Shown piece after piece: positions 58,964 to 64,000 of a stretch of 64,000 nucleotides of DNA (position 1 is its first letter; the number at the start of each line of letters is the position of its first letter). The notes beneath the pieces are model-generated. The model ran no database searches. It saw nothing but the letters and a program-made list of their open reading frames with translations, and had not been told where the DNA came from. Made by a program: the position numbers and the translations under genes. Source of the DNA: Micrococcus lylae NBRC 15355 (GTDB lineage Bacteria; Actinomycetota; Actinomycetes; Actinomycetales; Micrococcaceae); NCBI RefSeq assembly GCF_001570885.1, contig NZ_BCSN01000006.1, positions 1 through 64,000 on the forward strand, in the 5' to 3' direction.

Positions 58964-61084
58964 GTGAGCTCGCCCGATGAGATCCTCCGCGGCCTCGACG
59001 CCGAGCAGCGCCAGGCCGCGACCGCGCTCCACGGACCCGTCTGCATCCTCGCAGGCGCCGGCACCGGCAAGACCCGCGCCATCACCCACCGCATCGCGTA
59101 CGGCGTGGCCTGCGGCGTCTACGACCCGCAGCGCACGCTGGCGCTGACCTTCACGGCGCGCGCCGCCGCGGAGATGCGCACCCGCCTGCGCGACCTCGGC
59201 GCCCACGGCGTCCAGGCCCGCACCTTCCACGCGGCTGCCCTGCGCCAGCTGCGCTACTTCTGGCCCCATGCCGTGGGCGGGTCCATGCCCAACGTGATGG
59301 AGAACAAGGTCCGCCTGCTCACGCAGGTGGCCCAGCGCATGCGCATGAGCGTGGACCGCGCCGCCCTGCGTGACCTCGCCTCGGAGATCGAGTGGGCGAA
59401 GGTGTCCCTGCACGCCCCCGAGGCCTACGCCGAGGCGGCCGCGGAGCGGGACATGCCCTCCGGCTGGACCCCGGTCACCGTGGCCCGCCTCTACGCCGGC
59501 TACGAGGAGCTCAAGACGGCGCAGCAGGCCATCGACTTCGAGGACGTGCTCCTGATCCTGGTGGCCATCCTGGAGTCCGAGGAGCGCATCGCGGCCACCG
59601 TCCGCGAGCAGTACCGGGTGTTCGTGGTGGACGAGTACCAGGACGTCTCTCCGCTGCAGCATCGGCTCCTGGACCTGTGGCTCGGCGGCCGCGACGACCT
59701 CTGCGTGGTGGGCGACGCCTCCCAGACCATCTACTCCTTCACCGGCGCGACCTCCGATTTCCTCACGGGCTTCCGCGAGCGCTACCCGGACGCCACCCAG
59801 GTGAAGCTCGTCCGGGACTACCGCTCCAGCCCCCAGGTGGTCGAAGCCGCCAACCGGCTGCTGGCCGACCGCACCCGCGCCGGGGCCCGCGACCGTTCCC
59901 TCCCGGCGTGGCCGGAGCCGCTGCAGCTGGTGTCCCAGCGCGAGTCCGGCCCGCAGGTCGTGTTCGCCGAGTGCGACGACGACGAGGCCGAGGCCGGCTG
60001 GGTCGCGGAGCAGGCGAAGCGGCTCATCGACGAGGGCGTGCCCGCCTCGGAGATCGCCGTCCTCTTCCGCACGAACGGCCAGTCCGAGGCGTTCGAGACC
60101 GCCCTGACCACGGCGGGCATCGGCTACCTGCTGCGCGGCGGCGAGCGGTTCTTCTCCCGCGCCGAGGTCCGGGACGGCATCCTGCAGCTGCGGGCGGCCG
60201 CCCGCGCGGCCCAGGACCTCACCGGTGCCGACGTGATCCAGCGCGTCAAGGACGTGCTGTCCTCACTCGGCTACACGGACGAGCCTCCGGCCGGCTCCGG
60301 GGCCCACCGCGAGCGGTGGGAGTCCCTGCGGGCGCTCGTGCATTTGGCCGAGCAGCTGGCGGACACCCGCGGCGCGGAGTTCACCCTCACCGAGCTGGTG
60401 GCCGAGCTGGACGAGCGCGCCGAGCACCAGCACGCCCCGGCGGTCCAGGGCGTCACCCTGGCGTCCCTGCACTCGGCCAAGGGCCTGGAGTGGGACGCCG
60501 TCTTCCTCGTGGGCCTGTCCGAGGGGCTCATGCCGATCTCCTTCGCGGACACCCCCGCGGAGGTGGACGAGGAGCGCCGCCTGCTCTACGTGGGAATCAC
60601 GCGTGCGCGCAAGCACCTCTGTCTGACCTGGACGCTGTCCCGCGGCGGCGGCCGGTCCACCCGCAGGCCGTCCCGCTTCCTGTCCGCGATCGACTCCACG
60701 CTCGGAGGCAACCGAAAGGCCGCGGCGGCCTCGGCGTCGGCCGCCCCGGCCCGCCGCCGGCGCAGCGCGGCCCCCGCGACCTGCCGCACCTGCGGCGAGG
60801 TCCTGGACACCGGCGCCGAGCGAAAGATCGGGCGCTGCATCGATTGCCCGGCCACCTATGACGAGGCCGTTCTGGACACGCTCAAGGACTGGCGGACGGC
60901 CAAGGCGAAGCAGATGCGCAAGCCGCCGTTCGTGGTGTTCACGGACGCCACGCTCGTCGCGATCGCCGAGACCATGCCGCGCTCCGCGGCCGAGCTGCTC
61001 AGGATCTCCGGCGTCGGCAGGATCAAGCTGGAGTCCTACGGGGAAGAGGTCATCGAGCTGCTCCACGGCACCGACGTCGCCTGA
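58964..61084 (+). CDS. uvrD2: ATP-dependent DNA helicase UvrD2
   Basis: Superfamily 1A 3'-5' helicase essential in mycobacteria. Motifs: Walker A LAGAGTGKT (residues 29-37), LTFTARAAAEMR, VVDEYQDVSPLQ, VGDASQTIYSFTGA, LVRDYRSS, LASLHSAKGLEWDAVFLVG and LYVGITRARKHL. After the helicase core, UvrD2-specific elements follow: the tetracysteine CRTCGEVLDTG...CIDC (about 608-630) and a C-terminal HRDC domain (about 645-705). The length of 706 aa matches mycobacterial UvrD2 (700). GTG 58964 follows AAGGAG. It belongs to the AdnAB/ATL repair neighbourhood (Rv3198c-Rv3204 region). Confidence 0.95.
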   Translation: MSSPDEILRGLDAEQRQAATALHGPVCILAGAGTGKTRAITHRIAYGVACGVYDPQRTLALTFTARAAAEMRTRLRDLGAHGVQARTFHAAALRQLRYFWPHAVGGSMPNVMENKVRLLTQVAQRMRMSVDRAALRDLASEIEWAKVSLHAPEAYAEAAAERDMPSGWTPVTVARLYAGYEELKTAQQAIDFEDVLLILVAILESEERIAATVREQYRVFVVDEYQDVSPLQHRLLDLWLGGRDDLCVVGDASQTIYSFTGATSDFLTGFRERYPDATQVKLVRDYRSSPQVVEAANRLLADRTRAGARDRSLPAWPEPLQLVSQRESGPQVVFAECDDDEAEAGWVAEQAKRLIDEGVPASEIAVLFRTNGQSEAFETALTTAGIGYLLRGGERFFSRAEVRDGILQLRAAARAAQDLTGADVIQRVKDVLSSLGYTDEPPAGSGAHRERWESLRALVHLAEQLADTRGAEFTLTELVAELDERAEHQHAPAVQGVTLASLHSAKGLEWDAVFLVGLSEGLMPISFADTPAEVDEERRLLYVGITRARKHLCLTWTLSRGGGRSTRRPSRFLSAIDSTLGGNRKAAAASASAAPARRRRSAAPATCRTCGEVLDTGAERKIGRCIDCPATYDEAVLDTLKDWRTAKAKQMRKPPFVVFTDATLVAIAETMPRSAAELLRISGVGRIKLESYGEEVIELLHGTDVA

Positions 61085-61113
61085 GCTGTCCGAGCCGCCC
61101 CTCGCCAGAGCCC

Positions 61114-62130
61114 TCACCCGCCGCAGGCGCAGCCCGGCCAGGGCGCCACGGACTCCTCGTCCACGCCCAGGGGCGACGACCGTGGTCCGGGGGCCTGGTC
61201 CCGCACCCGCCAGGCGAGTCCCGGCACCGGCCCGCTCTTCAGGGCCGCGACCACCACGCAGGCCGTGAGGCGGGCCCGCTCCACCGGGTCCCGGCCGGCC
61301 CCGGCCCGGTGCAGTGCCGCGGTCCGCTGCGCCCGGAGCGGGTCCTCCTGTCCGGCCCAGCGCTCCCAGCACAGCGGGCATCCCGGGACGTCCGGCGCGC
61401 ACCAGGGCCCCACGAGCGTGTCCTCGTCACGCAGCACCACCGGCAGGACGATGTGCCCGCCGGCCTGCGCCCGGGCCAGCCGGTCCGCGTCCCAGGCGCC
61501 CGCCGCCACCGTCACCGTGACCGCCCCGATCGCGCGGCGTCCAGCCGGGTGACAGGCCACCGCGGCGACCCCGCGGTCTCCGAGGCGCTGGGCCAGCGCC
61601 TCGTTCCGCGGCCGTCCGACGTCCGCGGTGACGAGCCCGTGGCCCAGCTCCTCCGCCCGCACCGGGCGCTGGTCCGTCAGCCCGAACCGTCCGACCCCGG
61701 CGGCGGCCAGCAGGTCGGCCACCGCGGCCCCGGTCGGCCCGAGCCCGTCCACGTGCACGGCGTCCGGCAGCGCCCGGCTCGGCGCCGGAGCAACTTGCGT
61801 CTCGTTCCCGCCGCTGTCCCGGCGCCCGTCTGCTCCGGGGTCCGCTGCGCTGTCCGCCCCAGGGTCCGCTGCGCCGTCCGCCCCTGCGCCCTCGACCAGC
61901 ACCGGTGCCAGGCCCTCCAGCACCAGGGCCAGCTCCGTCTCCTCCATGCCGCAGCGGCGCGCCAGCGCAGCCGCGGAGCCGCGTCCGGCCACCGTCCCCG
62001 CCGACAGCTCGGCCAGCAGCGTCCGCACCCCGCGGGGCCGGACGTCCACCACCACGGCCCGCGGCCCGTTGCCCACCTGCACCTGCCCCGGGCCGACCTG
62101 CACCGTCGACACCGTCGGATCGATCCGCAT
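61114..62130 (-). CDS. E1/ThiF-like protein related to RiPP cyclodehydratase partner proteins
   Basis: 338 aa. The N-terminal 90 residues look like a winged-helix region (LLAELSAGTV ... LARRCGMEETELALVLEGL). A low-complexity linker follows, then an E1-like Rossmann part: VHVDGLGPTGAAVADLLAAAGVGRFGLTDQRPV. The nucleotide loop GLGPTG is degenerate and no E1 catalytic Cys is obvious. A Cys motif GPWCAPDVPGCPLCWERW and the C-terminal CACGG could bind zinc. The pattern resembles the E1-like partners of azole-forming cyclodehydratases, but no precursor peptide, YcaO or oxidase gene is nearby. The start at 62130 is my best choice. Function unknown. Confidence 0.65.
   Translation of the reverse strand: MRIDPTVSTVQVGPGQVQVGNGPRAVVVDVRPRGVRTLLAELSAGTVAGRGSAAALARRCGMEETELALVLEGLAPVLVEGAGADGAADPGADSAADPGADGRRDSGGNETQVAPAPSRALPDAVHVDGLGPTGAAVADLLAAAGVGRFGLTDQRPVRAEELGHGLVTADVGRPRNEALAQRLGDRGVAAVACHPAGRRAIGAVTVTVAAGAWDADRLARAQAGGHIVLPVVLRDEDTLVGPWCAPDVPGCPLCWERWAGQEDPLRAQRTAALHRAGAGRDPVERARLTACVVVAALKSGPVPGLAWRVRDQAPGPRSSPLGVDEESVAPWPGCACGG
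61838..61885 (-). repeat. Two 24-bp tandem units in the E1-like gene
   Basis: Plus-strand units 61838-61861 and 61862-61885 begin GGGTCCGCTGCGC; they encode the GADSAADP-type linker on the minus strand. In frame. Confidence 0.7.
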
Positions 62131-62323
62131 GCTCTGTCCCCTCCGGCGTCCCTCCCGACGCCTGCGACCACTCCGGTCCGCCGCGGATCCGTCCGCGGCG
62201 GGTCCGTTCCAGCGTCGCATCGACGCGTCCGACGGCCCCGCGGCCGTCCACAGCAGGCCGTCCCCCGACGACGCCCGTGCGGTTCGGTCCTCCACAGGTG
62301 CCGCCTCCGAGTCCCGGACGGTG

Positions 62324-62329
62324 CACAAT
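62324..62329 (+). promoter_or_regulatory. -10 box of the metallopeptidase gene (leaderless)
   Basis: CACAAT, 6 nt before ATG 62336. Confidence 0.5.
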
Positions 62330-62335
62330 GTGGGG

Positions 62336-63031
62336 ATGCCTTTCAACGGAGGATCGCGTCGCCGCTCGACTCCGCGCCGCACAGCGCCTGGCTCCCGCGC
62401 CTCGTCCGGCGGCCGTTCCGGCCGCGCCCCCGCCGTGCGCACCACCGAGCTCGCCGAGGTCCATGGGGTCCCGCTGACGCTCATCCGCTCCACGGCCCGT
62501 CGCCGCACCGTGTCCGCGGCCTGGCGGGACGGCCGGCTGCGCATCCTGCTGCCCGCCGGCCTGGCGGCGGGGGAGGAGCGCCAGTGGATCGAGCGCATGA
62601 TCGCCAAGGCCCCGGCCCCGCCGGCGGCCCACGACGACGGTCCCGCACCCGACGACGGCTCCCTGGCCGCCCGAGCGGAGCGCCTCCGCGCTCGCCTTGT
62701 GCCCGAGGCGCCCCGCCCGACGTCCGTGACCTGGTCCTCCCGGCAGCGGCAGCGGTGGGGCTCCTGCACCCCGTCGCGTCGCACCCTCCGCATCTCCACC
62801 CAGGTGCACGGCATGCCGGAGTGGGTCCTGGACGCCGTGCTGGTCCACGAGCTGGCCCACCTGCTCGAGTCCGGCCACGGACCGGCCTTCCGGCGCCTGG
62901 TGTCCCGGTACGACCGCTACGCCGAGGCCATGGCCTTCCTCCAGGGCGTCACCTTCGCCACCGGCCGCGGGCTCAGCCCGGACGCCGTGCCGGACGCCAC
63001 CCCGGACCAGGCTGCGGACACCGAGTCCTGA
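62336..63031 (+). CDS. YgjP/DUF45-type zinc metallopeptidase (M48-like)
   Basis: 231 aa. Zinc site HELAHLLESGHGPAF (HExxH plus downstream His) and the family signature WSSRQRQRWGSCTPSRRTLRI upstream. The N-terminal 45 residues are Ser/Arg/Gly-rich and probably disordered. A linker (AHDDGPAPDDGS) contains two CGACGACGG words. Family members are often called SprT-like or YgjP; the physiological substrate is unknown. Start ATG 62336 fits the leaderless pattern. Confidence 0.88.
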   Translation: MPFNGGSRRRSTPRRTAPGSRASSGGRSGRAPAVRTTELAEVHGVPLTLIRSTARRRTVSAAWRDGRLRILLPAGLAAGEERQWIERMIAKAPAPPAAHDDGPAPDDGSLAARAERLRARLVPEAPRPTSVTWSSRQRQRWGSCTPSRRTLRISTQVHGMPEWVLDAVLVHELAHLLESGHGPAFRRLVSRYDRYAEAMAFLQGVTFATGRGLSPDAVPDATPDQAADTES

Positions 63032-63047
63032 ACGTCCTGAACGCGAG

Positions 63048-63081
63048 GAGGCCGCCGCCCCGGCAGGGGAGCGGCGGCCTC
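63048..63081. terminator. Terminator between the two metalloprotease genes
   Basis: An 11-bp stem GAGGCCGCCGC/GCGGCGGCCTC with an inner CCC/GGG pairing; followed by GTCGTC. It separates convergent genes. Confidence 0.75.
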
Positions 63082-63172
63082 GTCGTCTCCATCGGACGAC
63101 CGTCCCGGGTGCGCCTGTCGCGGGCGGAGGGCGGCCGTCGTCGGCGAGGACCGGGCGGTCAGCAGGAGGGGA

Positions 63173-64000
63173 TCACTTCTCCTTCGGGGCGTCCCCGAAC
63201 CCGCCGTCCAGCAGGCGGCGCAGCTCGTCGTCGAGGGAGTCGGTGGTCCTGTCCTGCTCCTCGCGGCGGCCGGCGTAGCCGGTCGGATCGTCCAGGTCCT
63301 CGGCGGTGGGCTGGCGCTCCGGATGGCGCCAGACCTCCTCCCGGTACTGCTTGCCGTGGGTCTTGGTGATCTCCGCCCACAAATCGGAGGCGGCATGCAG
63401 GCGGCGCGGGCGCAGCTCAAGACCCACGAGCGCGGCGAACGCGTGCTCGGCCGGGCCGCCGGAGGCGCGGCGGCGGTTCATGGTCTCGCGCAGCGCCGCG
63501 GCGTGGTCCAGGGGAGCGGCGGCCTCGGCGACCACCACGTCCACCCACCCCTCCACCAGGGCCAGCAGCAGCTCCAGCTGCTCGAGGGCGGCGCGCTGGG
63601 TGGCGTCCGGCTCGGCGATGAAGGAACGGCCGTCGAACACCTGCTGCATGGACTCCGGGTCCATCGGGTCCACGTTCGCCGCGGCGGACTCGATGCCCTC
63701 GGTGTCCAGGCGGATTCCGGCGGCGTACTGCTCGATCGCCGCGAACAGGTCCCGCTCCAGCCACGGGGAGTGGAGGAACAGGCGCATCCGGGCCACCTCG
63801 CGCAGTGCCAGGTAGATGCGCAGCTGGTCGTCCGGGACGGACAGCCCGTCCCCGAACTCCTCGATGTTCACCGGCAGCATGGACAGGGTGTGGCCGGCCA
63901 GGGGGAAGCCGATGTCGGTGCCGGAGAGCACGTCCTTGCCGATCTCGCCCACGGCCGTGCCCAGCTGCAGGCCGAACATGGTGCCGCCCATGTTCTGCAG
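63173..64000 (-). CDS. Zinc-dependent metalloprotease, DUF2342/zincin_2 family (5' end outside the window)
   Basis: The visible 275 C-terminal residues carry the DUF2342 pattern: LPVNIEEFGDGLSVPDDQLRIYLALREVARMRLFLHSPWL, GWVDVVVAEAA, and LELRPRRLHAASDLW. In this family the segment around REVARMRLF corresponds to the proposed zinc site, where classical members have E-x2-H; here it reads R-E-V-A-R without His, so activity is uncertain. The frame is open through the window edge (LQN before an internal Met), so the true start lies beyond 64000. The C-terminus is hydrophilic with a probable disordered tail. Confidence 0.82.
   Translation of the reverse strand: MQNMGGTMFGLQLGTAVGEIGKDVLSGTDIGFPLAGHTLSMLPVNIEEFGDGLSVPDDQLRIYLALREVARMRLFLHSPWLERDLFAAIEQYAAGIRLDTEGIESAAANVDPMDPESMQQVFDGRSFIAEPDATQRAALEQLELLLALVEGWVDVVVAEAAAPLDHAAALRETMNRRRASGGPAEHAFAALVGLELRPRRLHAASDLWAEITKTHGKQYREEVWRHPERQPTAEDLDDPTGYAGRREEQDRTTDSLDDELRRLLDGGFGDAPKEK

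Noticed and set aside
61114-62130. RiPP (azole peptide) biosynthetic cluster
   Set aside because: Only the E1-like protein is present; there is no precursor peptide, YcaO enzyme, dehydrogenase or transporter near it.

Overview
The window is a 64-kb piece of a chromosome from a very GC-rich actinobacterium. Gene content and order point to the Micrococcaceae, and the very small intergenic gaps and reduced regulatory content would fit Micrococcus. I infer this from gene families and synteny; there is no rRNA gene to confirm it. No tRNA, rRNA, CRISPR array, prophage, insertion sequence or transposase was found. The window carries 53 protein genes. The last one runs off the right edge.

Layout. 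(1) 0.1-6.8 kb: a peptide/nickel-type ABC importer operon (binding lipoprotein, two permeases, one fused double ATPase). (2) 7.0-14.7 kb: housekeeping genes typA, a small membrane protein, ferredoxin fdxA, dapC, citrate synthase gltA, and the divergent dapD/dapE pair. dapC, dapD and dapE supply three steps of the succinylase route to diaminopimelate and lysine. (3) 14.8-18.2 kb: a glutamate-type amino-acid ABC importer on the minus strand (gluA-gluB-gluC-gluD order of transcription). (4) 18.3-28.3 kb: a compacted version of the region that in Mycobacterium tuberculosis runs roughly Rv1205-Rv1234: LOG-family protein, DivIVA-like protein, DUF3117, O-methyltransferase, zinc-finger anti-sigma factor, tatB, mrp, DUF1003, MgtE/CBS protein and a stress protein, then pepP. 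The ECF sigma factor and HtrA protease usual at this locus are missing. (5) 28.4-34.3 kb: PHP phosphoesterase, DEAD-box RNA helicase, RNB ribonuclease, DUF3107 and a TetR regulator. (6) 34.3-49.0 kb: an almost complete haem locus by the coproporphyrin-dependent route (hemA, then hemE-hemY-hemQ-hemH-hemC-hemD, then hemB-hemL). HemD carries a C-terminal ASCH domain. A 3-kb block (a 67-aa protein, a secreted EEP-family nuclease/phosphatase, DUF2087, NYN-LOTUS protein) separates hemD from hemB. (7) 49.2-64 kb: DNA repair and maintenance: DnaQ-like exonuclease, alkyltransferase-like protein, the AdnA/AdnB helicase-nuclease pair, a phosphotransferase, UvrD2 helicase, an E1/ThiF-like protein, a YgjP-type metallopeptidase and the C-terminal part of a DUF2342 metalloprotease.

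Three genome-wide habits stand out. First, many genes appear leaderless: a -10 box of the form (T/C)A-N3-T lies 6-7 nt before the start codon. In five genes this extends to TAG(G/A)CTGG-N4-ATG/GTG. Second, the hairpin terminators mostly lack a U-tract and several end in GCCGTCGTC. A related word, TCCCGACGACGG, occurs seven times exactly in 64 kb, mostly in linker-coding or intergenic DNA. Third, several genes (anti-sigma, DEAD helicase, hemD, adnA, E1-like) contain in-frame tandem repeats of 18-42 bp in linker regions.
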